Origin: Acidimicrobiaceae bacterium
GTDB taxonomy: Bacteria > Actinomycetota > Acidimicrobiia > Acidimicrobiales > RAAP-2
Assembly (NCBI GenBank): GCA_003132305.1
Contig: PKXJ01000033.1
Span: 34,652-98,651, forward strand
Direction: 5' to 3'
Length of the DNA stretch: 64,000 nt
Shown: piece after piece, positions 45,321 to 54,600 of the stretch
Position numbering within the stretch: the first letter of the stretch is position 1
Layout of the letters: every line of letters starts with the position of its first letter
The notes under the pieces: model-generated
Databases searched by the model: none
Told to the model about the DNA's origin: nothing
Seen by the model: only the letters and a program-made list of their open reading frames with translations
Made by a program: the position numbers and the translations under genes

Positions 45321-45360
45321 GTAGAGGGGAGTCGACTTGATCGACTCCCCTCTACGATTT
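45321..45360 (+). terminator. Terminator of the catabolic cluster
   Basis: Perfect 15-bp stem GTAGAGGGGAGTCGA (45321-45335), loop CTTGA, and complementary arm 45341-45355, followed by GATTT. It is well placed 42 bp after the permease stop. Confidence 0.85.
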
Positions 45361-45651
45361 CTCCGATGTTCGAGTCAGCATGAGCCAACGCAGTTAATGC
45401 AAAGCTTCGTTCGGTCGAATTGTGACGGTTCACCTTCGTGAATCACGATGCGGTCGAGAGGTGATAATTGTCACGCGGAGCCGTATCATTAATTGTCCCG
45501 TTGGATGGAGAGTAAGTCCTCATTAAGGAGATCTGGCGGATCTCGTGGCTCTCCACATCGCCGGAGGGACCTGGGCTGCATTGAGATCAACTAAGAGAGT
45601 TGGCAGTTACCCGAATGCTATTTCCACTACTTACAGAACAGGGAATTCCAA
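45361..45651. other. Intergenic region upstream of the esterase
   Basis: About 290 bp without a gene. It contains a small symmetrical site CGTGA-A-TCACG near 45435. No consensus promoter was recognised with confidence. Confidence 0.35.
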
Positions 45652-46626
45652 TTGAAGACAAATCCAAACGTCAACGTTCCCCCTTACGATTCAACTTTCG
45701 AGAGCATCTTGGCCGATTGGCCGAATTCCTTTCTGCCGAATTTAGAGGATATTGAGGAGTTGAGGAACGTGAAATCGATGACCGTCGACGAACTTCGTGG
45801 ATTCTGCGACTTCGACTATGAGGAACGCACACTTGCAAGCCAAGATGGCTTGGCCGATGTCGTCCTTTCGATTTTCAGACCGCAGGGAACGACGAGTCCA
45901 ACCCCCGCAATGTATTTCATTCATGGAGGCGGATTGGTCAGTGGCGACCGGTTCTCCGATCTTGAGCACTTGATCAACCTCGTTGACAAGTACGGCATCA
46001 CGATAATCTCAGTGGAGTACCGACTCGCGCCGGAGTATCGTTATCCAGTCCCGGTCGATGACTGTTTCGCCGGCTTGTTGTGGGTCTCAGATCACGCGGA
46101 ATTCCTGGGAATTGACGCGTCTCGCATATTTCTCTACGGGGTGAGTGCCGGGGCTGGTTTGGCGGCATCAGTGGCTCTGATGGCTCGCGATCTCTCCGGT
46201 CCTGCCATCGCGGCACAGGTTCTGTCCATCCCAATGCTGGACCATCGAAATGGGACACCTTCGAGTCGTCAATTTGACGGATTTGGAGGATGGGATCGTG
46301 CAAGCATCCAGTCCGGATGGACCGCCATGCTTGGCAACGGTCATGGCGAGTTAGAAATCTCGCCGTACGCCTCACCCGCTCGCGCAACTGATCTCTCAAG
46401 TCTTCCGCCCACGTATCTCGATGTTGGAAGTGCTGAAGTATTTCGTGATGAAGCAATCGATTATGCGAGAGAGATCTGGGCCGTGGGAGGGCAAGCAGAA
46501 CTACACGTGTGGAGTGGAGGATTCCACGGATTCGAATACGTCGTGCCCGGTGCGCCTCTTTCAACCACGTCAGCTCAGACAACGCTGAAATGGATGGAGC
46601 GCACGCTCGGTCTTGTTGCGCGTTAG
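45652..46626 (+). CDS. Alpha/beta hydrolase, HSL-family esterase
   Basis: A 324-residue esterase. The oxyanion-hole motif is HGGGLV, the nucleophile elbow is GVSAGAG, and Asp in VGSAEVFRDEA and His in GGFHGFE complete the triad. It belongs to the hormone-sensitive-lipase group acting on short acyl esters or lactones. The start TTG 45652 has AGGGAA upstream. It lies outside the terminator of the catabolic cluster but could hydrolyse esters of its substrate. It ends within a large hairpin. Confidence 0.85.
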   Translation: MKTNPNVNVPPYDSTFESILADWPNSFLPNLEDIEELRNVKSMTVDELRGFCDFDYEERTLASQDGLADVVLSIFRPQGTTSPTPAMYFIHGGGLVSGDRFSDLEHLINLVDKYGITIISVEYRLAPEYRYPVPVDDCFAGLLWVSDHAEFLGIDASRIFLYGVSAGAGLAASVALMARDLSGPAIAAQVLSIPMLDHRNGTPSSRQFDGFGGWDRASIQSGWTAMLGNGHGELEISPYASPARATDLSSLPPTYLDVGSAEVFRDEAIDYAREIWAVGGQAELHVWSGGFHGFEYVVPGAPLSTTSAQTTLKWMERTLGLVAR

Positions 46627-46644
46627 CGCGCAACAGGACCGAGC
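46605..46644. terminator. Hairpin overlapping the esterase stop codon
   Basis: An 18-bp stem (46605-46622 with 46627-46644, one G:T pair) has a TTAG loop that contains the stop. There is no T tract, so it is either an actinobacterial-type terminator or a structure limiting read-through into the next gene 22 bp away. Confidence 0.55.
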
Positions 46645-46665
46645 AGCAAGACAAGTTGTGAATTC

Positions 46666-47319
46666 GTGCCGATGACTGCGCTATCGCTCACGAAAGATGC
46701 GCTTGACGGCCAGATGCAGACTCTTATCGTAGTGGCGGGATCTTTTGTGTTTGCTGTAAGTGGCGGCCTCGCAGGATTCAAGGCGAGGTTGGACCTCTTT
46801 GGAGTGTTAGTTCTCGCTGCGGTCGTTGGCCTGTCGGGTGGGGCACTACGTGACATCATGCTGGGCATTCCGGTCACAGGAATATTCGACTGGCGAGTCG
46901 TCCTCTCCGTGATTCTGGCAGGGTTCTTTTCCTTTGTTGCCGGGACTCGGCTACTGCGATGGCAACGTTCGATAGGGGCGTTTGATGCAGTGGGGTTATC
47001 GCTCTTCAGCGTAATTGGGACCGTCATCTCACTGCAGCACAACGCTGGTCCGATCCCTTCGAGTCTCCTCGGAATGGTGACCGCTGTCGGAGGTGGTGCG
47101 ATGCGCGACATCATCCTCAATCGGGTTCCGGCTGTCCTTCGAGAGGGCCTTTATGCCGTACCAGCATTGCTCGGAGCTTCCGTCGTCGTATTGGGATATG
47201 AATTGGGAATTGCATCGATCGCATGGTACGGATTTTCTGCCGGGTTGTGTTTGGCAGTTCGATTTATGGGGATGGTATTTGACGTCAATCTTCCGAGAGC
47301 TCGGCATGCGGAAGAATAG
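46666..47319 (+). CDS. TRIC/UPF0126-type membrane channel
   Basis: A 217-residue protein of about seven membrane helices formed by an internal duplication. Each half carries the family motif, SGGALRDIMLG and GGGAMRDIILN. Bacterial TRIC family proteins are trimeric cation channels, and some relatives are proposed to handle glycine. GTG 46666 or ATG 46672 may be the start. No operon partner is evident. Confidence 0.85.
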   Translation: MPMTALSLTKDALDGQMQTLIVVAGSFVFAVSGGLAGFKARLDLFGVLVLAAVVGLSGGALRDIMLGIPVTGIFDWRVVLSVILAGFFSFVAGTRLLRWQRSIGAFDAVGLSLFSVIGTVISLQHNAGPIPSSLLGMVTAVGGGAMRDIILNRVPAVLREGLYAVPALLGASVVVLGYELGIASIAWYGFSAGLCLAVRFMGMVFDVNLPRARHAEE

Positions 47320-47540
47320 TGTCGTTGATTGCATCGCTAACGCCGGAAGGTAACCAATGTCTTGACATCTTGCATGCCATGCCCTTCTGGAGCGTTCAGC
47401 GGCGTTCACTGAAGTCCAACAAGTCCTTAATTACAAGGCGTTCAGTTCATAGGTGTTCGCTGCGGTTCACAGCAGTTCAGAATAATTGCTGACGGAAACG
47501 CTGACATTCTCAAAGTCCCTGGTCCCTAGAAAACTCGGCG
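47320..47540. other. Probable attachment-site relic (tRNA-Ala anticodon core)
   Basis: CTTGCATGCCATGC (47369-47382) equals the anticodon loop and 3' stem of tRNA-Ala(GGC) on the minus strand, as at 60129-60140. The rest of the tRNA 3' half is not preserved. A degenerate tandem repeat TTGCTGACGGA/AACGCTGACAT starts at about 47484, 104 bp from the loop. This is the same spacing as at the Val (102) and Ala (103) sites. It is probably an old integration scar. Confidence 0.4.
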
Positions 47541-48533
47541 TTATTCATCTAGTTCCAACGTTGTCTGACTTCCTAAAGTCCTTGTCCACCGTCCGAGGAG
47601 TTCGGTAGCGTCGTCCGTGAAGCCATTGATGATTTCCTCTGCGCTGCGAGGGGTCGAGAGCAGACCAACGCCCTGGCCCGCATCAATTTCCGCGAGGTCG
47701 AAGTCGCCTTCGTCTCGAGCTCGCGAAAGCGCGGTTCGCACTCCAACCTCTTGGATCAAGTCATCTTCGTTACCCGACCAGCGGTCAGTGAAGTCGTTGC
47801 GCAGTACCCGCTCGCCGAATTGCGTCGGCCACGGAAAGTTCATGGCCACATCCATAGCGCGGGTGTAGACGGTGTCAGTTTCGATTGCACGAATGATTCG
47901 CGAACGAGCAGCTACTGGCGTGAGCGCTTCAGGACAAACGAGGAAGGCGGTTCCTATCCATGCCGCGGATGCGCCGGCGGCCAGAACTGCGGCCAGACCT
48001 CTCGCCGTGCCGATGCCTCCTGCGGCTAGGACGGGGATGTCCACTTCGTCCAGGACGACCTGGAGTAAAGGGAGAGTGGCGACGTCATTACGTCCGTGAC
48101 CGCCGCCTTCGCCACCTCGAGCAACAATCACGTCGACGCCCTTGGCCTGCGCGTCACGTGCACCCTTGGCGTCATATATCTGAGTGGCGAGCAAGATGCC
48201 AGCGTCGTGAACGCGCTGCACCCAAGGCTCAATATCGGCGAATCCGAGGGAGATGAGGATTGGCTGAGCGTCAATCGCCGCGTCAAGTAGTGACGGTTCA
48301 CATTCAACGGCCCAGCCGAGCAGGCCGATGCCGAAGGGCAGGGCGGCTTCTCGAGGGATGGCCGATTCACGCTCGATCAGTTCGACGGAACCTGCGGTAC
48401 CGACTCCGATCATCCCCAGACCACCCGCGCGTGAGACGGCAGCGGCCAATCGTCCGCCCGCAACTCCGCCCATAGGGGCGTTGAGGATAGGGGAGCGAAG
48501 ATTCAGTGTGGATGACCATGGCGTTACCAGCAA
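47541..48533 (-). CDS. Nitronate monooxygenase / 2-nitropropane dioxygenase family protein
   Basis: About 330 residues of FMN-binding TIM barrel. NAPMGGVAGG, VARGGEGGGHGR and LAAGGIGTARG are the flavin-binding segments. The family oxidises alkyl nitronates or acts as an enoyl-reductase-like flavoenzyme. The start is set at TTG 48533, just before the conserved TPWSSTLNLRSPILNAPM. The open frame extends to 48683, but that extension has no family character. Position next to the nitrate genes hints at nitro-compound metabolism but this is weak. Confidence 0.8.
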   Translation of the reverse strand: MLVTPWSSTLNLRSPILNAPMGGVAGGRLAAAVSRAGGLGMIGVGTAGSVELIERESAIPREAALPFGIGLLGWAVECEPSLLDAAIDAQPILISLGFADIEPWVQRVHDAGILLATQIYDAKGARDAQAKGVDVIVARGGEGGGHGRNDVATLPLLQVVLDEVDIPVLAAGGIGTARGLAAVLAAGASAAWIGTAFLVCPEALTPVAARSRIIRAIETDTVYTRAMDVAMNFPWPTQFGERVLRNDFTDRWSGNEDDLIQEVGVRTALSRARDEGDFDLAEIDAGQGVGLLSTPRSAEEIINGFTDDATELLGRWTRTLGSQTTLELDE

Positions 48534-48832
48534 TTCGAGCCCCCTCGTCGCCGGTGTCTTCTCCGTTTGAGGAGACCGCGCAAGACTGTTAGCCAAGTGT
48601 TTAGCGCATGACGAAGTCGCCGGTCTTGGCCACGATTCACTTCCAGCGAAGCGGAGGGAACTGACACGAAATGGACCGGTCAATCACAGCGCACGGCGAG
48701 TCTTGCAGAGTGGACCCTGTTGCGACTGCCGCACGGCTGCGTGCCTGTGCCGTTCGACACTTCGCGGGCAAAAGTCCCTTCAGGTCTTTCCGGCTCGGGC
48801 ACCAACGGCCCTTGGGTCAGGCACTCGAGTGC

Positions 48833-49477
48833 TCAGGTGCCCTCGTCAAGTCGGTCATGGACGTGCGGGCCTTCATCGAGGACGGTTCCACATTCAGGGC
48901 AGAGCAGGTGTGCCCAGCACGCCGAATCGCCGCCCTCGTCTGACAGTCGATGCTGGGATGCCAGGTCAGTCGGCTCGCTCACCTCGCTGGTCAGCGTCAC
49001 TACGTCACGGTTGCCCCGCGGGATCGAGAAGAAGTCAATGGAGAATCGAACGGGCCTGAGCGGTTGCACTTGGTGATCGATGTCCGGAGGGATTGCTTGA
49101 GCGCAGCCTGGTTGGACAACGACATCAGTGACGGGGTTGGTGCGAGCTACAAAACGCAGCTGGCCTTGGAAGACGACGATCCGACCCCACGTCCCCCTGT
49201 TGAGGTGGTGCGCGATGCGCAGTCCGGCGGGCATTGTGTGCTCGTCCCACTTTGGAGTTGTCCGGACCAGTTGGAGCCCGTCGGGGAGTTCAGCTCGATC
49301 GCAGAGCGGGCAGGTGAGCAGTGCCCCGATTCTCGACTGCCGCCCTTTGGCGTCTAGCACCCATGATCGAATTTGGAAGGGCGGGCGGTGACGGACGTGC
49401 TGGCCATGACCGCAGGAGAGTTCCGCAACCCACTCGCTGTCGTCATCGCGGTGGAAGCCAATGATGGCTCGATTCAT
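48833..49477 (-). CDS. DUF3565-DUF1971 fusion protein with Cys motifs
   Basis: A 214-residue protein. Residues 1-68 match DUF3565 (AELSCGHGQHVRHRPPF, then CPLCDRAELPDGL). Residues 70-155 match DUF1971, the YeaR/TehB-N cupin (PKWDEHTMPAGL, GTWGRIVVFQGQLRF, PPDIDHQVQP). The C-terminal 55 residues add a CPEC motif. YeaR is nitrate/nitrite-induced in E. coli, which fits the narGHJI genes 2.2 kb away. It may bind zinc through the Cys/His pairs. The function is unproven. Confidence 0.75.
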   Translation of the reverse strand: MNRAIIGFHRDDDSEWVAELSCGHGQHVRHRPPFQIRSWVLDAKGRQSRIGALLTCPLCDRAELPDGLQLVRTTPKWDEHTMPAGLRIAHHLNRGTWGRIVVFQGQLRFVARTNPVTDVVVQPGCAQAIPPDIDHQVQPLRPVRFSIDFFSIPRGNRDVVTLTSEVSEPTDLASQHRLSDEGGDSACWAHLLCPECGTVLDEGPHVHDRLDEGT

Positions 49478-49728
49478 TTCATCAGCGAATCATCTTGAGC
49501 GCGATTGCGATTCCGGCGAAGCGTGGCGATTCGCTCTTCCACCGCACATCGAGCAGTTCGTAAGTTTCGCGCTGGCCGCAATGCGACGGCTATGCCGCCA
49601 CCGCCGCCCCATGCACCCTCGCGATGAACTGTCAGAGTTGGGACTGCGCGACGGTCGGATCTGATGCCCATTTACAACTTCCCAATTGACACTCACGGGA
49701 CGAAAGGAAAGTACGGAGTGCACTCTAA
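49478..49728. other. Intergenic region between DUF1971 protein and TDT transporter
   Basis: About 250 bp. Short open frames lack start signals. Nothing recognised. Confidence 0.35.
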
Positions 49729-50835
49729 TCAGGCCGCAACCGCTGAATTAGTTGGCTGATCGTGGGCGGTTGTGCTGTTTCGACGGGTGAGTCGAATGAT
49801 GAAGGCTACGGCTACCAATGTCCACACGGCGACCGCCACCCAGATCATGAATCTACTGAGGGGTCCCATAAAACTGAGGTCGGTGACTTTTCCGAACGAT
49901 AGGGTCGCCACGCTGTACATGCCCAATGGGAAGACCATGCTCCAGAGAGTCGGCTCGTAGGCGAGCGTCCAGTGGTGCCGGATGTGTCGCCAAAAGCCAA
50001 GCACGAGTATGAGCGGAATCCACCAGGTGCCAAACGCCCACAGAGCAAAGGTGAATCCCTTGACGAATCCGGCGGTTGCCTGGTAGATGGGCAACGTGAT
50101 TGGAAGACTCAGAATGTGGGCACCGGCCAGAACGGTGATTGCCGTTGCTCCCATGAGAATCCAGTATGGCGGCCCTAGGGCGTCGGGCGTCATGGCGACG
50201 GTCAACCATCGCACCATAATCAACGCGATGAGCAGTAGGTAGAGCACCAAACCGATGCTCCACATGCCGACCGCCACTGGGGCCAAGAGTCCGTCCTGTG
50301 AGGGCCACACCGGGGCAAGTGTCGACGCCGCTATTGAAAGCGACTGCGTGGCGACTACCCAAATGAGCCAACTTCCGTTGACGCCCGCAAGTACCGAATC
50401 GCGCTGCCGGGTGAAAAACAGGCTGGTCGGCACGCCGTATGTCAACACAATCCATACGACAGCAGCACAAGCAGCGAGAGTAGCCGTAGCGAGCGGATGG
50501 CCCGCAGCCCCGAGTCTCACCCCGAGTACGTCCATTCCCGCCACGATGGTGAAGAAGCCGAACACGCGCTCGGGTGATCGGACGTCGGTGGCGACACTGG
50601 AACGAAAAAAGATGAGTCGAAGGATCAGCGCACCAAGGAGGACAAGAAATCCGGCGCAGGCTAGGACCAATAAGACCCTCGAGAGCCACGAAGGTCCCAG
50701 AAGGGAAGTCCCCGTAGAGATGATGCCCGTGGCCATTACGAACGCGAAGTAGCCAGGATGAAGGTCCCTGATCGCCACGGCCATCTGATTCAGCGGTTTC
50801 GCGGTGCCCTTGGAGTTATCAGGGTTCACTGTCAT
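49729..50835 (-). CDS. TDT-family (TehA/SLAC1-type) transporter
   Basis: A 368-residue protein of about ten membrane helices. The family N-terminus HPGYFAFVMATGIISTG is clear, as is GTWWIPLILVLGFWRH near helix 8. Members export or import small anions (tellurite resistance TehA, malate, sulfite, plant SLAC1 nitrate/chloride). Its divergent position 49 bp from the nar regulator suggests an anion such as nitrate or nitrite. The actual ion is unknown, and no NarK is present in the window. Confidence 0.85.
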   Translation of the reverse strand: MTVNPDNSKGTAKPLNQMAVAIRDLHPGYFAFVMATGIISTGTSLLGPSWLSRVLLVLACAGFLVLLGALILRLIFFRSSVATDVRSPERVFGFFTIVAGMDVLGVRLGAAGHPLATATLAACAAVVWIVLTYGVPTSLFFTRQRDSVLAGVNGSWLIWVVATQSLSIAASTLAPVWPSQDGLLAPVAVGMWSIGLVLYLLLIALIMVRWLTVAMTPDALGPPYWILMGATAITVLAGAHILSLPITLPIYQATAGFVKGFTFALWAFGTWWIPLILVLGFWRHIRHHWTLAYEPTLWSMVFPLGMYSVATLSFGKVTDLSFMGPLSRFMIWVAVAVWTLVAVAFIIRLTRRNSTTAHDQPTNSAVAA

Positions 50836-50884
50836 CGTCGATTACTGCCTTTCTTGGGGAGTTCTGCCGCGTTTCTTTTTTACC

Positions 50885-51655
50885 ATGAATATGAGCAATA
50901 CTCATGAGGTGTCAGGAAAAAGTGCAAAGGTAGCCACGCATCGAGCCCTCGCGAGCGAGAGTCGTCAAGCCTTGCTGGGCGTCCTTCGTCGCCGTCAGAG
51001 GCCGATTGATGCAACCGAGGCAGGGGAGGCAGTCGACCTGCATCGCAATACTGCGCGCGTGCATCTGCGCCAACTCGAGTCCAATGGGCTGGTCAAGAGA
51101 GTGCTCGAGCATCGCACAACTCCAGGTCGACCTCGAGTGCTCTATCAGATAGTGCCATCGTCTTCGCCTGATGATCATCGTGAATCTGGCAATGCCGAGT
51201 ATCGCGATCTCGCTCGTCTGCTCGCGGACCAACTCGCCGAGGACACCGCTGTCAGGTACAAGGCCTTGCGGGCGGGGCGACGCTGGGCAACCGCTCTTGA
51301 AGTGGAACCGTTGCCGCGGCGTGTGTTGTCTCGTCGTGAGGCCATCGAAATAGCTGCTCATCTTCTCGATGGATTGGGCTTCGATCCAGAGCCGAGTCCG
51401 GCGTCAGATCCCGACTGTATTCGACTCCATCGGTGTCCGTTCGCGGACGTCGCCAGGGAGAATCGTTCGGTCGTGTGTGCAGTTCATCTGGGAATGCTGA
51501 AGGCCACCTTCGAACGACTCGATACTTCCGTCTCCGTCGCCGGTCTTGACCCCTTCGTGGCAGATGACCCGCTCCTATGCGTCGTCCGCCTTGCGAAAAA
51601 GCCTGCCAAGCGCAAGAGTTCGGTTCAAGTTCAAAAACGATTGGAGAAGTCATGA
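50885..51655 (+). CDS. HTH regulator with C-terminal Cys motif, translationally coupled to narG
   Basis: A 256-residue regulator. The winged helix (about 15-85) reads ASESRQALLGVLRRR, then DLHRNTARVHLRQLESNGLV. The C-terminal part has Cys/His residues in PDCIRLHRCPFADVA and VVCAVHLGM, suggesting a metal or Fe-S cofactor as in SufR-like regulators. ATG 50885 is chosen, with ATG 50891 also possible. There is no Shine-Dalgarno. A palindrome ATGAG-CAATA-CTCAT overlaps the start (50891-50905). It overlaps narG by ATGA, so it is expressed with the nitrate reductase and probably controls it and the divergent transporter in response to oxygen, NO or nitrate. Confidence 0.75.
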   Translation: MNMSNTHEVSGKSAKVATHRALASESRQALLGVLRRRQRPIDATEAGEAVDLHRNTARVHLRQLESNGLVKRVLEHRTTPGRPRVLYQIVPSSSPDDHRESGNAEYRDLARLLADQLAEDTAVRYKALRAGRRWATALEVEPLPRRVLSRREAIEIAAHLLDGLGFDPEPSPASDPDCIRLHRCPFADVARENRSVVCAVHLGMLKATFERLDTSVSVAGLDPFVADDPLLCVVRLAKKPAKRKSSVQVQKRLEKS

Positions 51656-54600
51656 GAGATGCGGCCAGTAAGCGGATCGACGGTGACCTGATAAGCAGTC
51701 TCTTAAAGGCGCGACGGCTTGTCCAACCCGAGAGAGTCAGCGTCGATTTGCGCACGGTCACCTACGAGGGTGGACGGGATGCGGACGTGTTCTATCGCGA
51801 TCGTTGGTCGCATGACCGCATTGTCAGGTCGACCCATGGGGTGAATTGCACGGGGTCCTGCTCGTGGAAGGTCTACGTCAAGGACGGGATCATCACGTGG
51901 GAGACCCAGGAGACTGACTATCCGTCCGTGGGAGCCAATTCACCCGAGTACGAGCCTCGTGGTTGCCCGCGGGGCGCGTCATTCTCTTGGTACACGTACT
52001 CACCAACCAGAGTTCGGTTTCCCTACGTCCGAGGTGTGCTCTTAGAGATGTATCGCGAGGCGCGCGGGCGACTCGGTGATCCCGTGCTGGCGTGGGCCGA
52101 TCTGATGGGTGATCCTGAGAGACGGAGTCGCTATCAGGCGGCTCGCGGCAAGGGAGGTCTGGTTCGGACGAGCTGGGACGAGGCGCTTGAGATGGTCGCC
52201 GCGGCTCAGGTGCACACGATCAAGGAATGGGGGCCGGACCGCATCGCCGGCTTCTCGCCGATTCCTGCCATGTCGATGGCCTCTCACGCGGCTGGAGCGC
52301 GCTACACGAGTCTGCTCGGTGGCACCATGATCTCGTTTTACGACTGGTATGCCGATTTGCCGATTGCTTCCCCCCAGGTCTTCGGAGACCAGACTGACGT
52401 TCCCGAGTCGGCGGATTGGTGGAACGCCTCCTACCTCATCATGTGGGGTTCGAACATCCCGGTCACCCGGACCCCCGACGCGCACTTCATGACCGAAGCC
52501 CGGTATCGCGGACAGAAGGTCGTCGCCGTTAGTCCCGACTACGCCGTCAACACGAAGTTCGCCGACGAGTGGCTGCCGGCCCACCCCGGTACCGATGGCG
52601 CCCTCGCGATGGCTATGGGCCACGTCGTTCTCAAGGAGTTCTTCGTGGAACGGACGGTGCCTCGCTTCGAGGACTACGTCAAGCGCTTCACCGACCTTCC
52701 CTTCCTCGTGACCCTACGGCAACGCGAAGGAACAGAGGAGTACCTTCCAGATCGATTCCTTACCGCGGCGGACCTGGCGCAAGGCGGTGGCGGGGAAGAC
52801 GCAGCCGAGGGTGCGGCGTGGAAGACAGTCCTGCTTGACCGGACAACTGGAGAACCTCGAGTGCCCAACGGATCACTTGGCTTTCGACACACCGCCTCCG
52901 GCGAAGGAAAGTGGAACTTGGATTTAGGCGATATTGATCCCATGCTGTCGTTGGTGGGAGAGGGTTCCACTGCAGTGGCGGTGGACTTACCCCGATTCGA
53001 CGTAGGCGGCGAAGGCGGCGGTGAGATCCGCCGGGGCGTCCCTACTCGGATGGTGGCGGGACACCTCGTGACGACCGTGTTCGACCTGCTTCTCGCGCAG
53101 TACGGCGTGAGCCGCCCCGGGCTACCCGGCACATGGCCGTCGGGGTACGACGACCCTGAGACGTACACTCCGGCGTGGCAAGAGGCGATTACTTCGGTGC
53201 CGGCGGCGACCGTCGAGCGCATTGCCCGGGAGTTCGCCGACAATGCCGAGCAGTCGGGCGGTCGCTCGATGATCGCGCTCGGTGCCGGCGTGAATCACTG
53301 GTTCCACGCGGATGAGGCCTACCGCGCAATCCTTGCGCTGGTGGTATTCACCGGCTGCCAAGGCGTCAATGGCGGTGGATGGGCGCACTACGTTGGTCAG
53401 GAAAAGGTCCGGCCGTTCACCGGTTGGGCGCAGCTCGCCTTTGGACTGGACTGGGTGAGACCACCGCGACAGATGGCCGGTACGACCTACTGGTACCTGG
53501 CCACTGACCAGTGGCGTTACGACGGCTTCGGGGCGGACGAACTGGCTACCCCGCTCGGACGCGGACTGTTCCAAAACCGTTCATTGACCGATTGCATCGT
53601 GCAGGCCACCCGGCTCGGTTGGACTCCGTCCTACCCCACGTTCAACCGGAATCCGCTCGAGCTGGCCGAGACCGCGAAGCAAGAAGGTAAGGACCCGGGA
53701 GCCTTCATCACCAGAGAGCTTCAAGAAGGTCGCCTCAAATTCTCGTGCACGGATCCCGATGCCCCTGAGAACTGGCCTCGAGTGCTCACCGTGTGGCGGG
53801 CGAACCTGCTCGGCTCATCGGGCAAGGGTAATGAGTATTTTCTCCGCCATCTGCTCGGAGCCGACGCGGCAATCAGGGCCGAGGAAACACCGCCGGAAAT
53901 GCGACCCTCGGAGGTGGTGTGGCGCGAAGAGGCACCGGTGGGAAAACTCGACCTGCTCGTGTCGCTCGACTTTCGAATGACGAGTACGGGACTGTTCTCG
54001 GACATCTTGTTGCCGGCGGCGACCTGGTACGAAAAGTACGACCTCTCGAGTACCGACATGCATCCGTTCGTCCACGCATTCAACGCCGCAATTGCGCCGC
54101 CGTGGGAAACTCGCTCGGACTACGACACGTTCGTCGCGATGTCCAAGGAGTTCAGTCGTCACGCCGCACGCCACCTAGGGGTTCGCCATGATCTCGTTTC
54201 CGTCCCGCTGCAACACGACACGCCGGGTGAGACATCCCAGCCCGGAGGCCGCGTTCTCGACTGGGCGAACGGTGACTGTGAACCGATACCGGGAAAGACC
54301 ATGCCGACGGTCGTGGTGGTTGAGCGCGACTACGCGGCGGTTGGCGAGATGATGACTGCGCTAGGGCCGAACGTGGAGCGACTCGGGACGAGCGTCAAGG
54401 GCGTGACGCTAAAGCCCGTCGGCGAAGTTGACTACTTGCGAAGGGTGAACGGAGCGGTCCAAGGCGGAGTGGCGGACGGACGGCCGAGTCTGGCGAGGGC
54501 GGAGCAGGCGTGTGAAGCCATCCTTGCCCTATCGGGCACGACGAATGGACGCATCGCGACTGCCGGATTCAAGGAGCTCGAGCGCCGAGTGGGTAAGCAA

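Noticed and set aside
48534..48683. N-terminal extension of the nitronate monooxygenase
   Set aside because: The 50 extra residues lack family character; a TTG directly precedes the conserved start of the barrel.
50836..50884. FNR box between the TDT transporter and the nar regulator
   Set aside because: No TTGAT-N4-ATCAA-like sequence could be found in this 49-bp gap.
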